In this document: positions 44,908 to 54,437 of the stretch, one piece after another
Layout: every line of letters begins with the position of its first letter
Position numbering within the stretch: position 1 is the first letter of the stretch
DNA from: Tenacibaculum singaporense
GTDB taxonomy: Bacteria; Bacteroidota; Bacteroidia; Flavobacteriales; Flavobacteriaceae
Assembly (NCBI RefSeq): GCF_003867015.1
Contig: NZ_CP032548.1
Coordinates: 1,803,001 to 1,867,000, forward strand
Length of the DNA stretch: 64,000 bases
Direction: 5' to 3'
Program-made: the position numbers and the translations under genes
Notes under the pieces: model-generated
The model's database searches: none
Seen by the model: only the letters and a program-made list of their open reading frames with translations
What the model was told of the DNA's origin: nothing

Positions 44908-45714
44908 ATGATGAGGTTAAATATTATTTTTCTTTTTTTCTTTTTCTCAGCTTTTTCTCAATCTAAGGATAGTGAAAGAATAGGAGTGTGGGATGTGAAT
45001 GGAAGTAAAATAATTAAAAATCAGTCAGTAAGTGATGAATTAGCAGCTTATTATTGGGGAGAGTTTAATAGAATTTTTCCAAAAGAACTGACTCAGAAAT
45101 ACATAAAACGTATTGTTTTAATGACGGATGGTGTAGATGAAAAAACAGGAGCCTTGGTTGCATTGAGTTCAAAGAATGACAAATGGCAATTAGAAATTGA
45201 TATAAGAGACGTTAATTTTGAAACAAAAGATAAAAGAAGATTACACGAGTCAGTGTATACTTTAGTTCATGAGTTTGGACATTTACTAACACTAAATAGA
45301 ACTCAAATAAGGCCAACGAATAAAAGAAAACAAGAAGAAGGAGAGCTATATTTAACTCTTGAGGGAGAGGCCTATAAAGATAGTTATATTAATAGGTTTG
45401 TTAATATATTTTGGAAAGGAGCATTATTAAACCGTTGGGATGTTATTCAACGAAAATACTGTTATACAGAGGCAAATTGTGTAGAAAAATTATATGATTT
45501 ATATTTAAATAACAGAACAGAGTTTCTTACAGACTATGCAGCGGAAAGTCCAGAAGAAGATATTGTTGAAAGCTGGACAGCTTTTGTGTTAAGACCTAAA
45601 ATAAAGAAACCTAGAACTATAGCACATAAAAAAATAAACTTCTTTTACCAATTCCCTGAATTGGTAGAATACAGAAAAATGATAAGACAGAACACACGTC
45701 AATATCTTCATTAG
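44908..45714 (+). CDS. secreted gluzincin-like zinc metallopeptidase (putative)
   Basis: A 268-residue protein with a signal peptide (about 1-17). The zinc motif HEFGH lies at residues 121-125, and a second motif, TDYAAESPEEDIVESWTAF (about 208-226), has acidic residues Glu217 and Glu221 that could be the third zinc ligand. This HExxH plus DYAxxxPEEDxxES pattern is what gluzincin-type putative peptidases show. The gene starts at the base after the HMG-CoA lyase stop, so it is translated in tandem. Substrate unknown. Function is likely but untested. Confidence 0.75.
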   Translation: MMRLNIIFLFFFFSAFSQSKDSERIGVWDVNGSKIIKNQSVSDELAAYYWGEFNRIFPKELTQKYIKRIVLMTDGVDEKTGALVALSSKNDKWQLEIDIRDVNFETKDKRRLHESVYTLVHEFGHLLTLNRTQIRPTNKRKQEEGELYLTLEGEAYKDSYINRFVNIFWKGALLNRWDVIQRKYCYTEANCVEKLYDLYLNNRTEFLTDYAAESPEEDIVESWTAFVLRPKIKKPRTIAHKKINFFYQFPELVEYRKMIRQNTRQYLH

Positions 45715-45750
45715 AATTCGTAAATTTGGTTTTCTTATAAAAAAAGCCAA

Positions 45751-47316
45751 ATGAAGCAATTTAAAATCCTATTACTACTTTTAATAACTTACACTTTAGT
45801 TAGTTGTGGTTCTTCCCAAAAGAAAAATAATTCAACTTCTTCAGAAACAACATATCAGTTTAAAAAAGATACTGATAAAACCTATTTCACAATATTACAG
45901 TTAAATGATGTATATGAAATTGCTCCAATTCAAGGAGGAATGTATGGAGGGATGGCAAGAGTTGAAACCGTACATAAGCAGCTTTTAGAGGAGAGTAAGA
46001 ATACCATGTTAGTATTGGCGGGAGACTTTTTATCACCCTCTTTACTAGGAACAATGAAATATAATGGAGAAAGAGTAAGAGGAAAACAAATGGTAGAGGT
46101 TATGAATGCTATGAATTTTGACCTTGTAGCATTTGGAAATCACGAATTTGATTTAAGTTTTACACACCTACAAGATCGTTTGAATGAGAGTAAGTTTGAT
46201 TGGATTTCTGCCAATGTATTACATAATGTTGACGGTAAGCATTCTTATTTTCATAAAGTAGTTGATGGTAAAAAACAAAGCTTAAAAGATACTTTTATTA
46301 AAGAATTTAAAAACCCTGATGGAACTACTTTAAAAGTAGGATTTATAAGTGTTTGTATTCCATCTAATCCTAAAAGTTATGTGCATTATGGAGATATGTA
46401 TAAAGAAATACAACGTTCTTATAACGAAATAAAAGACAATGTTGATATTGTATTAGGCTTAACCCATGCATCACTTACACAGGATAAAGAAATAGCAAAA
46501 CTTTTACCAAACGTGCCATTAATTATTGGAGGACATGAGCATACAAATAGTTATACCGAGGTAGGTGAGGTAACAATAACAAAGGCAGATGCTAACGCAA
46601 AAACAGCCTATATTCATAGGTTTGAATACAATCCAAAAACGAAAGGAGTTAACTTTAAATCTGAGTTAAAAGAAATTAATAAATCGATTCCTTTTGATGC
46701 TAAAGTAAAAGAGGTTGTTGATAAATGGCAAGTAGTTTTAGAAGATAAAATTCAAGAAGTAGTATCGAATCCTTATGAGGTAATATATAAAGCAACAGAA
46801 CCTTTAGATGCAAGAGAAAGTACTATTAGAACGGTACAAACCAATATGGGAAAAATCATTGCAGAATCTATGAGTTTAGCATATAATAATGAAGTAGATT
46901 GTGCTTTAGTAAACGGAGGGTCTGTACGAATAGATGATGTTTTATCTGGAGATGTAAATGCTGTAGATATTTTTAGAGTATTACCTTATGGAGGCGAGAT
47001 TTTAAAAGTTAAAATTAAGGGAAGTTTATTAAAGGAAGTATTAGATTTTGGTGTTGAATCTTCAGGAACAGGTGCCTACTTACAACGATTTAATGCAAAA
47101 AAAGTAAATGGACTATGGGAGCTTAAAAATGGAAAACTACAAGAAAATCAAACTTACACAGTTGCTTTTTCAGATTATTTGTTAAGAGGACTTGATATTC
47201 CTATGCTCTCAAACAAAAGTGAAGGAGTTATAAATGTTTATACACCTGAGGTAGGAGAGGTAGCCTATGATATACGTAAAGCAGTTGTTAACTTTCTTAA
47301 ACAAAATCAGATTTAA
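45751..47316 (+). CDS. 5'-nucleotidase/metallophosphatase family lipoprotein
   Basis: A 521-residue lipoprotein (VSCGSS, Cys at residue 19). The N-terminal calcineurin-like domain (about 45-340) has the metal motifs LQLNDVYEI, VLAGDFLSPS, FGNHEFD (Asn-His), and GGHEH. The C-terminal 5'-nucleotidase domain (about 355-500) has NGGSVRIDD and a DIFRVLPYGGEIL motif. Such enzymes hydrolyse nucleotides outside the cytoplasm. It is 36 bases after the metallopeptidase gene. Confidence 0.93.
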   Translation: MKQFKILLLLLITYTLVSCGSSQKKNNSTSSETTYQFKKDTDKTYFTILQLNDVYEIAPIQGGMYGGMARVETVHKQLLEESKNTMLVLAGDFLSPSLLGTMKYNGERVRGKQMVEVMNAMNFDLVAFGNHEFDLSFTHLQDRLNESKFDWISANVLHNVDGKHSYFHKVVDGKKQSLKDTFIKEFKNPDGTTLKVGFISVCIPSNPKSYVHYGDMYKEIQRSYNEIKDNVDIVLGLTHASLTQDKEIAKLLPNVPLIIGGHEHTNSYTEVGEVTITKADANAKTAYIHRFEYNPKTKGVNFKSELKEINKSIPFDAKVKEVVDKWQVVLEDKIQEVVSNPYEVIYKATEPLDARESTIRTVQTNMGKIIAESMSLAYNNEVDCALVNGGSVRIDDVLSGDVNAVDIFRVLPYGGEILKVKIKGSLLKEVLDFGVESSGTGAYLQRFNAKKVNGLWELKNGKLQENQTYTVAFSDYLLRGLDIPMLSNKSEGVINVYTPEVGEVAYDIRKAVVNFLKQNQI

Positions 47317-47380
47317 AACTCTGTATATTAATTAAGTAGTTAAAACTGTTGAAAATTATTTAAAATAAGTCTTAATAAGA

Positions 47381-47411
47381 TTTGCAAGGTTAGATTTCTT
47401 ATATAAATTTG
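47381..47411 (+). promoter_or_regulatory. near-perfect flavobacterial promoter for the DUF4856-imelysin-HTTM-TonB genes
   Basis: TTTG at 47381-47384, a spacer of exactly 19 bases, then TAAATTTG at 47404-47411. This matches the known Bacteroidota consensus (TTTG, about 19 bases, TAnnTTTG) at every defined position. It lies 35 bases before the DUF4856 start. Confidence 0.7.
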
Positions 47412-47446
47412 CCGAATAAAATTAATTAAAACTTAATCTAAATAAA

Positions 47447-48646
47447 ATGAAAAGAGTAATCCTTTCTATGATAGCTGTTTCAGCTTTGGTATTTACTTCA
47501 TGTTCAAGTGATGATGAACCTGTAAATTCAGTAAAAGCACCAGCAACTTATAAATTTGAAAGAAATAATGAGTCTACAGTAAGTTTTTCTGGACAAACGA
47601 CTCGAATTAAAATGGCTACTGAATTAATTACTGCATTAAAAAATACAGCAAAAACAGAAGCGGATTTAAACAAAATGTTTGCACATGCTGAAGGAGATGC
47701 AGATTTTACTGATGCAACATTAAACGCTTCAGGTAAAAATGTACGTAGTAAAACAGCAGCTTCAGCAGAGTTCTTTTCAGCAAACACAACAGAAGCGAAT
47801 GCTATAAAAGCTCAATTTGATGCTTGGATAAAAGAGCAGGTAGATGTTGTATTTCCAAACTGGGATGTTGACGCAGTTGCTGGAACAGCAGGTAAACTTC
47901 AACAAAATGGAGGAGGATCTATTAGATACATAAATGGAAAAGGAGTTGAGTTAAACCAAATTTTTGCAAAATCATTAATCGGAGGTTTAATGGTTGATCA
48001 AATGTTAAATAATTATTTAGGTACAGCTGTCTTAGATGCAGGAAGTAATGTTACTAACAACGATAAGGATGTTGTAGAGGAAGGAAAAAGTTATACAACA
48101 ATGGAGCATAAGTGGGATGAAGCTTACGGTTATTTATATGGTAACGAAGCTAATCCAGCTGAACCAGTATTAGAAGCAGATAAGTTTTTAAACGAATATT
48201 TAGCAAAAGTAAATGGAGATGCTGATTTTGCTGGTATAGCAGATGATATTTACAACGCATTTAAATTGGGAAGAGCTGCTATTGTTGCAAAAAACTATGA
48301 TGTTCGTAACAAGCAAGCAGAAATCATTCGTGAAAAAATTTCACATGTAATTGCAATTAGAGGAGTATATTACTTACAACAAGGTAAAAATAACTGGGCA
48401 ACAGATAAGGCAGCAGCATTTCATGCTATTTCTGAAGGTTTAGGATTTATCTATAGTTTACAGTTTACTCGTAAAAACAATGCTAAAGAAGCATATTTTA
48501 CAAAGGCAGAAGTAGAAGGGTTATTAGAAGACTTATTAGGAACAGGAAATGGATTATGGGAAGATACTACACCAGCAACATTAGATACTGTTTCAGAAAC
48601 AATCGCTGCTAAATTTAACTTCACTGTTACAGAAGCAGGGAGCTAA
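47447..48646 (+). CDS. DUF4856 domain-containing lipoprotein
   Basis: A 399-residue lipoprotein (FTSCSSDD, Cys at residue 19). After an N-terminal TYKFERNNESTVSFSGQTTRI strand the protein is mostly helical, with Ala-rich stretches and conserved KWDEAYGYLYG and NKQAEIIREKI. Family DUF4856 is Bacteroidota-specific, and its genes lie next to imelysin genes. Here imelysin follows. It is probably a surface or periplasmic partner in metal capture. The first gene after the strong promoter at 47381. Confidence 0.88.
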   Translation: MKRVILSMIAVSALVFTSCSSDDEPVNSVKAPATYKFERNNESTVSFSGQTTRIKMATELITALKNTAKTEADLNKMFAHAEGDADFTDATLNASGKNVRSKTAASAEFFSANTTEANAIKAQFDAWIKEQVDVVFPNWDVDAVAGTAGKLQQNGGGSIRYINGKGVELNQIFAKSLIGGLMVDQMLNNYLGTAVLDAGSNVTNNDKDVVEEGKSYTTMEHKWDEAYGYLYGNEANPAEPVLEADKFLNEYLAKVNGDADFAGIADDIYNAFKLGRAAIVAKNYDVRNKQAEIIREKISHVIAIRGVYYLQQGKNNWATDKAAAFHAISEGLGFIYSLQFTRKNNAKEAYFTKAEVEGLLEDLLGTGNGLWEDTTPATLDTVSETIAAKFNFTVTEAGS

Positions 48647-48672
48647 CAAGCAAATAATTTAAGAATTCTTAT

Positions 48673-48704
48673 AAAAAGTAGTTATGATTTCATAGCTACT
48701 TTTT
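48673..48704 (+). terminator. partial terminator between the DUF4856 and imelysin genes
   Basis: A 15-base stem, 48673-48687 with 48690-48704, with one G-T wobble and a T-rich end. A TATATTTG box (48704-48711) starts on its last base, so a second promoter may lie here and let the imelysin gene be expressed separately. Confidence 0.65.
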
Positions 48705-48744
48705 ATATTTGCAAAAGTTTTATTTAGAATAAATAGAAATAAAA

Positions 48745-49857
48745 ATGATTAAAAAGTTTTTACCTTTCCTATTACTTGCAGTTATAGTTTACGCATGTAG
48801 TTCAGATAGTTCAGATAACCCAACACCATCAGATGGCTTTGATAGAGGAGAAATACTAACACATTTAGCAGATAATATTATCATTCCTTCTTTTGAAGCG
48901 TTTGATAGCCAGTTAACTACGTTAGAAACAAAAGCTACTTCTTTTACAGATACTCCAAATGCAACAACTTTAGCAGAAGTGCGTACCGCTTGGTTAAATG
49001 CTTACAAAGCATGGCAACATGTAGAAATGTTTAACATAGGTAAGGCAGAAGAGTTAGGAGTAGAAAGCTTTGTTTTTTTCTTTAATATTTATCCTGTAAC
49101 AGTTGCAGATGTTGAAAGTAATATAAGTAACGGAACATACGATTTAAATAGTTCTAATAATCACGATGCTCAAGGTTTTCCTGCATTAGATTATTTATTG
49201 TACGGAGTAGCAGCAAACGACACTGCTATTTTAGAAAAATATACAACAGATGCAAATGCCGCTAATTACAAAAAGTATATAACTGATGTGATTGCTCAAA
49301 TGAGTGGATTAACAACGACAATTCTTAATGATTGGAAAGGAAGTTATAGAGATCAATTTGTTGCCTCTACGGGCAATACAGCTAGTTCATCATTAAATAA
49401 GTTGGTAAACGATTTTATTTTTTATTATGAAAAAGGCTTAAGAGCTAATAAGTTTGGAATACCAGCAGGAAACTTTTCATCAACACCATTGCCAGAAAAA
49501 GTAGAAGCATATTACAATCGAGTAGCATCAAAAGCATTAGCATTAGAAGCATTAAATGCTGTTCAAGATTTTTTTAACGGAAATAACTTTAACGCAGCGG
49601 GTTCTGGAATTAGTTTTAAAAGTTATTTAGAGTACTTAAAAAGAGGAGATTTAGTAAACTTAATAAATGCACAGTTTAATACAGCTGAAACACAGGTTGG
49701 TACATTAAATGATGATTTTTATCAACAAATAAACACAGACAATACTCAAATGACAAAAGCATTTGATGAGTTGCAAAAAGTAGTGGTGTATCTTAAAGTT
49801 GACATGCTACAAGCATTTAATGTTAGCGTAGATTATGTTGATGCCGACGGAGATTAA
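48745..49857 (+). CDS. imelysin family lipoprotein
   Basis: A 370-residue lipoprotein (YACSSDSSD, Cys at residue 18) that is wholly helical after the anchor. The segment ATTLAEVRTAWLNAYKAWQHVEMFNIGKAEEL (near 80-110) matches the first half of the imelysin fold, and GFPALDYLLYG (near 150) the second. The canonical GxHxxE zinc motif of M75 peptidases is not obvious here; the H in WQHVE is the candidate. Imelysins are thought to bind iron or act in iron uptake; the name comes from an insulin-cleaving protein. It is followed by the HTTM gene. Confidence 0.88.
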   Translation: MIKKFLPFLLLAVIVYACSSDSSDNPTPSDGFDRGEILTHLADNIIIPSFEAFDSQLTTLETKATSFTDTPNATTLAEVRTAWLNAYKAWQHVEMFNIGKAEELGVESFVFFFNIYPVTVADVESNISNGTYDLNSSNNHDAQGFPALDYLLYGVAANDTAILEKYTTDANAANYKKYITDVIAQMSGLTTTILNDWKGSYRDQFVASTGNTASSSLNKLVNDFIFYYEKGLRANKFGIPAGNFSSTPLPEKVEAYYNRVASKALALEALNAVQDFFNGNNFNAAGSGISFKSYLEYLKRGDLVNLINAQFNTAETQVGTLNDDFYQQINTDNTQMTKAFDELQKVVVYLKVDMLQAFNVSVDYVDADGD

Positions 49858-49875
49858 TCACTGAAAAAAAATTAT

Positions 49876-49906
49876 AAAGCTGTCTATGAAAATAGGCAGC
49901 TTTTAT
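49876..49906 (+). terminator. hairpin after the imelysin gene
   Basis: A 12-base stem with one G-T pair, AAAGCTGTCTAT (49876-49887) against ATAGGCAGCTTT (49892-49903), closed by a GAAA tetraloop and followed by T. It is 18 bases after the stop. It may partly terminate, as the HTTM and TonB genes follow in the same direction. Confidence 0.75.
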
Positions 49907-49957
49907 TAAAAAAATAACTTAATAGTCATACTTTTTGTAGGTGAAGCATATCATAAA

Positions 49958-51322
49958 ATGATTTCTAAAAACTACCTTTCAAAGCAAATAAATTCAGCCC
50001 CTTTGGCTGTTTTTCGTGTTTTTTTTGGGATTATGATGCTTTTTGGTATCATCCGATTTTGGTACCATGGTTGGATAGAAAAACTATATGTGCAACCTAC
50101 ATTTCACTTTTCATATTACGGTTTTGAATGGGTAAAACCTATTGGGAATTACACATATTTACTATTTGTAATTAGTGGTTTATCAGCAGCATTCGTAGCT
50201 TTAGGGTTTAAATATAGATTAGCTATTGTAACATTTTTTCTAAGCTTTACTTATATAGAGTTAATGGATAAAACAACCTATTTAAACCATTACTACTTTA
50301 TAAGCATACTAAGTTTTGTACTAATCTTTTTACCAGCAAACGCTCGTTTTTCTTTAGATGCTTACCTAAGAAAAAGAGAATATATAAATGTGCCAAAATG
50401 GACAATTGATAGCGTAAAATTGCTATTAGGAATTGTTTACTTTTATGCTGGTTTAGCAAAATTAAATTCTGATTGGTTATTTAGAGCACAACCTTTAAAA
50501 ATATGGTTGCCGTCAAAATACGATTTACCATTTATAGGAAATAACTTAATGCAACAAGAATGGTTTCACTACGCGATGAGTTGGAGTGGAGCTTTGTATG
50601 ACTTATCAATTCCTTTTTTATTACTATACAAAAGAACACGTCTGTTAGCTTTCGGATTGGTCGTATTCTTCCATGTATTCACTAGGGTTTTATTTCCTAT
50701 AGGCATGTTTCCTTTTATAATGATTGTTGCAACACTCATTTTTTTCGATGCTTCTTTGCACGAGAAAATTATTCAATTTATAAAGAGAGTGTTCTCAATT
50801 TCATCAGAAACAGTTGAAGAAGTCAAAGATTACACATATACAAAACTTAAAAAGAAAGTCATCCTATCAATCTTAGGAACTCTTTTTGTACTTCAAATTC
50901 TATTACCATGGCGTTACTTATTGTATCCAGGAGAATTATTTTGGACAGAAGAAGGTTTTCGTTTTTCGTGGCGAGTTATGTTAATAGAAAAAGCAGGCTA
51001 TGCAAATTTTAAAATTGTAGATGGAGAAACAGGGAAGTTTTTTTATGTAAACAATGCTGATTTTTTAACCTCTTTTCAAGAAAAGCAAATGAGTTTTCAG
51101 CCTGATTTTATTTTGGAATATGCTCATTATTTAGGAGATCATTTTAAAAAAGACGGTCACAAAAATATAGAAGTCTATGTAGAAAGTTTTGTAGCATTAA
51201 ACGGACGATTAAGTCAACCATATATAAACTCAAAGGTAGATTTATATAAACAAAAAGAAAGTTTTAAACACAAAGATTGGATATTACCTTTTACTGATAA
51301 AATTAAAATTTATGGACTATAA
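49958..51322 (+). CDS. HTTM domain membrane protein (vitamin K-dependent gamma-carboxylase-like)
   Basis: A 454-residue protein with an HTTM domain (about 12-280, four to six membrane segments). It contains the motifs LAVFRVFFGIMMLFGIIRF, TYIELMDKTTYLNHYYF and YFYAGLAKLNSDWLF, which are typical of this family. The C-terminal part (about 290-454) is mostly soluble, with LPWRYLLYPGELFWTEEGFRFSWR. Homologues of gamma-glutamyl carboxylase occur in many bacteria without known substrate. The next gene overlaps it by 11 bases. Its position between imelysin and the TonB receptor suggests a role in metal uptake. Confidence 0.9.
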   Translation: MISKNYLSKQINSAPLAVFRVFFGIMMLFGIIRFWYHGWIEKLYVQPTFHFSYYGFEWVKPIGNYTYLLFVISGLSAAFVALGFKYRLAIVTFFLSFTYIELMDKTTYLNHYYFISILSFVLIFLPANARFSLDAYLRKREYINVPKWTIDSVKLLLGIVYFYAGLAKLNSDWLFRAQPLKIWLPSKYDLPFIGNNLMQQEWFHYAMSWSGALYDLSIPFLLLYKRTRLLAFGLVVFFHVFTRVLFPIGMFPFIMIVATLIFFDASLHEKIIQFIKRVFSISSETVEEVKDYTYTKLKKKVILSILGTLFVLQILLPWRYLLYPGELFWTEEGFRFSWRVMLIEKAGYANFKIVDGETGKFFYVNNADFLTSFQEKQMSFQPDFILEYAHYLGDHFKKDGHKNIEVYVESFVALNGRLSQPYINSKVDLYKQKESFKHKDWILPFTDKIKIYGL

Positions 51323-53777
51323 ATACATGTTCAAACACACACAATTAGCTCAAAATATAGTAAAGTTAGTATGTGTATTGTTATTTTTTACAGCTTCAAC
51401 TTTTGCTCAAAACAAAGTTTCAGGAGTGGTAACCTCTGAAATAAATACGAAGTTGCAAAATGTAAAAGTATATAACAAAACGGGTAGATTGTTAGCAGAG
51501 ACTAACAGTAAAGGATTTTATCAGTTTACAGCAGAAAAAGAACAATTAGAATTGTTGTTCTATGTAGAAGATTACCAATTAAAAGAAGTTAAAGTAACTG
51601 TTGTAAAAGACGTTGTATTAAATGTTCAATTAAACTCTTTTTCTGAAGAGCTATCAGAAATACAAATCAAAGCACAACGAAGAAAAGTGTTTGAGTTAAA
51701 GCGCTTAAAAGATGTGGAAGAAACGGCAATTTTTGCAGGAAAAAAGACAGAAGTTGTTTTAGTAAATCAATCTACAGCTGCGTTAGCTTCTAATAATGCA
51801 CGCCAGTTATACAGTCAAGTAGCAGGATTAAACATTTTTCAAAATGACGATGCAGGTTTACAATTAAATATTGGTGGTAGAGGATTAGACCCTAACAGAA
51901 CATCCAATTTTAATACACGTCAAAACGGATACGATATTAGTGCAGATGTGTTAGGGTATCCAGAAAGTTATTATACACCACCAGCGGAAGCATTGAATGA
52001 AATTCAAATTGTAAGAGGGGCTGCTTCGTTACAATATGGAACGCAGTTTGGAGGACTAGTTAACTTTATAATGAAGAAACCAAACCCTAACAAACCATTA
52101 GAAATAATTACAAGAAATACCTTAGGAAGTAATAACTTATTTACCAATTTTACAAGTATTGGAGGAACCAAAGGTAAATTTAGCTACTACGGATATTATA
52201 ATTACAAGCAAGGAGATGGTTTCCGTCCGAATTCTGAATTCGATTCAAAAAATGCCTTTACACATTTAGGATATGAGATTTCAGACAGAACAAAGTTAGA
52301 AGCAGAAATAACATATTTGAAATATGTAGCTCAGCAAGCTGGAGGGTTAACTGACGCTATGTTTGTAGAAAATCCTTTTCAGAGTAATAGAGAACGTAAT
52401 TGGTTTCAAGTAGATTGGTTTTTGTACAACCTTAAGTTGGCTCATCGTTTTTCAGATAAAACAAATTTCACGTTTAATTTCTTTGGTTTAAATGCTTCAA
52501 GAGACGCGGTAGGATATAGAACCAATAGAGTTAGTGATGAAGACCCAGGGAGAGAAAGACAAGTTATAAAAGGAGATTTTAATAACTTCGGATTTGAAGC
52601 TAGGTTATTATCAGAATATGAGTTATTCAATAAAAAAGCTACTTTTTTAATAGGGAGTAAGTTTTATAAAGCAAATAACACATCAGCGCAAGGCCCGGGA
52701 TCTGAATTGTCAGATGCTGACTTTAAAATTTACTCAGAAGAGTATCCAAACTATCCAAGACAATCAAACAGTACATTTCCTAATTTAAATATTGCATTGT
52801 TTGGAGAGAATATTTTCTATTTAAATGATCAATGGTCAGTAACTCCAGGTTTTCGTTTAGAACATATAAAAACCGAAAGAGAAGAATTCATAACTGATAT
52901 TACTACTGATGCAGCGGGGAATGTGATAAATAGAAATGAAAGAGACGAGGAAGAAACAAAAGAACGTACTTTTTTACTATTAGGAGTAGGAACTAGTTAT
53001 AAGCCTAACACCTCAATAGAATTTTACGGGAATGTTTCACAAAACTACCGTTCAGTAACCTTTGCAGATATCAGTACTGCAAATCCTGCTTTTGCAATAG
53101 CAGAAGATATTACAGATGAAAAAGGATTTACAGCCGATATAGGAGTAAGGGGAGATTTTAATAAAGTTGTATCATATGATGTAAGTGTTTTTGGACTTTT
53201 TTATAATGATAGAATAGGTATTTATACAAGATCAGATGGTAAGCCAGAAAGAGATAATATTGGGGATGCAAGAATTCTTGGTGTAGAGAGTCTTTTTGAT
53301 TTGAACCTAAAAAAGATGTTTGATATAAATAGCGATTATAACTTTAATTACTTTGTAAATACTTCCTATACAAACTCAGAGTATACCTCTTCAATAGCAA
53401 ATGGAATTGTAGGTAATAAAGTAGAATTTGTGCCAGAATTTAACTTTAAAACCGGTGTTAAGTTCGGATATAAAAACTTATTATCAAGTTTACAATATAC
53501 TTACCTAACACAACAATTTTCTGATGCATCGAATGCTGTTATAGCAGACTCAAATTCAAGTATCGCTAAAATAAGTGGAGTAGTAGGTGAAATTCCTGCT
53601 TATGGAGTATTAGACTTCTCAGCTTCTTACAAATACAAAATTTTCAAGTTAGAAGCAGGAGTAAATAACCTGTTAGACGAAAAATACTTTACACGAAGGG
53701 CAACAGGATATCCAGGACCAGGTATTATACCATCCGCTCCGAGAAACTGGTATGTAACATTACAGTTCAAAATTTAA
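51312..53777 (+). CDS. TonB-dependent receptor (ferric-dicitrate-type)
   Basis: An 821-residue outer-membrane protein; translation could begin at ATG 51312 or, five codons later, at ATG 51327. The signal peptide ends near STFAQ (about residue 33). A CarboxypepD_reg-like domain follows (about 37-110), then a plug (about 140-250) with GGRGLDPNRTSNFNTRQNG and IQIVRGAASLQYGTQFGGLV. The remaining barrel ends in NWYVTLQFKI, whose aromatic last segment is normal. The sequence around the plug resembles FecA-type receptors for ferric citrate. It overlaps the HTTM gene by 11 bases, which argues for coupled expression. Confidence 0.92.
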   Translation: MDYKYMFKHTQLAQNIVKLVCVLLFFTASTFAQNKVSGVVTSEINTKLQNVKVYNKTGRLLAETNSKGFYQFTAEKEQLELLFYVEDYQLKEVKVTVVKDVVLNVQLNSFSEELSEIQIKAQRRKVFELKRLKDVEETAIFAGKKTEVVLVNQSTAALASNNARQLYSQVAGLNIFQNDDAGLQLNIGGRGLDPNRTSNFNTRQNGYDISADVLGYPESYYTPPAEALNEIQIVRGAASLQYGTQFGGLVNFIMKKPNPNKPLEIITRNTLGSNNLFTNFTSIGGTKGKFSYYGYYNYKQGDGFRPNSEFDSKNAFTHLGYEISDRTKLEAEITYLKYVAQQAGGLTDAMFVENPFQSNRERNWFQVDWFLYNLKLAHRFSDKTNFTFNFFGLNASRDAVGYRTNRVSDEDPGRERQVIKGDFNNFGFEARLLSEYELFNKKATFLIGSKFYKANNTSAQGPGSELSDADFKIYSEEYPNYPRQSNSTFPNLNIALFGENIFYLNDQWSVTPGFRLEHIKTEREEFITDITTDAAGNVINRNERDEEETKERTFLLLGVGTSYKPNTSIEFYGNVSQNYRSVTFADISTANPAFAIAEDITDEKGFTADIGVRGDFNKVVSYDVSVFGLFYNDRIGIYTRSDGKPERDNIGDARILGVESLFDLNLKKMFDINSDYNFNYFVNTSYTNSEYTSSIANGIVGNKVEFVPEFNFKTGVKFGYKNLLSSLQYTYLTQQFSDASNAVIADSNSSIAKISGVVGEIPAYGVLDFSASYKYKIFKLEAGVNNLLDEKYFTRRATGYPGPGIIPSAPRNWYVTLQFKI

Positions 53778-53780
53778 AAT

Positions 53781-53810
53781 AAAGGGAGAAGCTTCGGTTT
53801 CTCCCTTTTT
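53781..53810 (+). terminator. terminator after the TonB receptor, with a C(TTCG)G loop
   Basis: The stem is AAAGGGAGAAGC against GTTTCTCCCTTT (one G-T pair), closed by a TTCG tetraloop, with a T-run after it. It lies four bases after the stop codon and separates the receptor from the histidine kinase operon. Confidence 0.9.
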
Positions 53811-53945
53811 TACTCGGTAGAAAAAAGAGAAGTTTTACAAAAGAGAATTTTCTCTAAAGCTCTTATAAATTATTAACAAACTATTTTTTCTTTTCTTTTT
53901 ATAATTGTAAATTTAGCCAATAACCAAATTAAAAAATTATAAAAG

Positions 53946-54437
53946 ATGGGAAACCCAGTAAACGTTAACGGAGTTACATTAACATTAAAAGACTTTAAAA
54001 AATTTGACACCAATATTAGTGTTGATAATGTACCTACAGGCCCTTTAGTAAACATGTCTAGAGATGAATCTGGAAACAGTACAACTCCTAACACCGTAAC
54101 GGTTTTAGCTTACTTACCAGACAATACATTAAACCCAGTAGATAACACAAACGGATTACAACTACAAGGAAACGAAATCTATTTAAACTACTACGGAGTA
54201 ACGCCAACACAAATCTTAAATAAAGATGGTGGATACGATACGGTAAGTTGTAGAGACTTTAGAGTAGAGTTTAATTGTGATGAAGTAGCTAGCCAATACG
54301 ACTTATATTATGTACAGTTTGCCTATCAATTAGATGAAGGAACTCCATCTGTAGATATGATTTTAGTACGTAGCGAAAATGATGATCCAGAAACTGATAG
54401 AGGAACTGTAACTACTCCTGTTAATGGACAAGGTTAA
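53946..54437 (+). CDS. acidic protein of unknown function ahead of the histidine kinase
   Basis: A 163-residue protein without a signal peptide or membrane segment. The sequence is predicted to be mostly beta-strand (VNVNGVTLTLKDFKKFDTN, TVTVLAYLPDNT, IYLNYYGVTPTQIL), with two Cys residues (SCRDFRVEFNCDEV) and an acidic C-terminal tail (ENDDPETDRG). I do not recognise a family. Its last 14 bases overlap the histidine kinase gene, so the two are probably translated together. It might be an input to the kinase; there is no evidence beyond position. Confidence 0.75.
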   Translation: MGNPVNVNGVTLTLKDFKKFDTNISVDNVPTGPLVNMSRDESGNSTTPNTVTVLAYLPDNTLNPVDNTNGLQLQGNEIYLNYYGVTPTQILNKDGGYDTVSCRDFRVEFNCDEVASQYDLYYVQFAYQLDEGTPSVDMILVRSENDDPETDRGTVTTPVNGQG

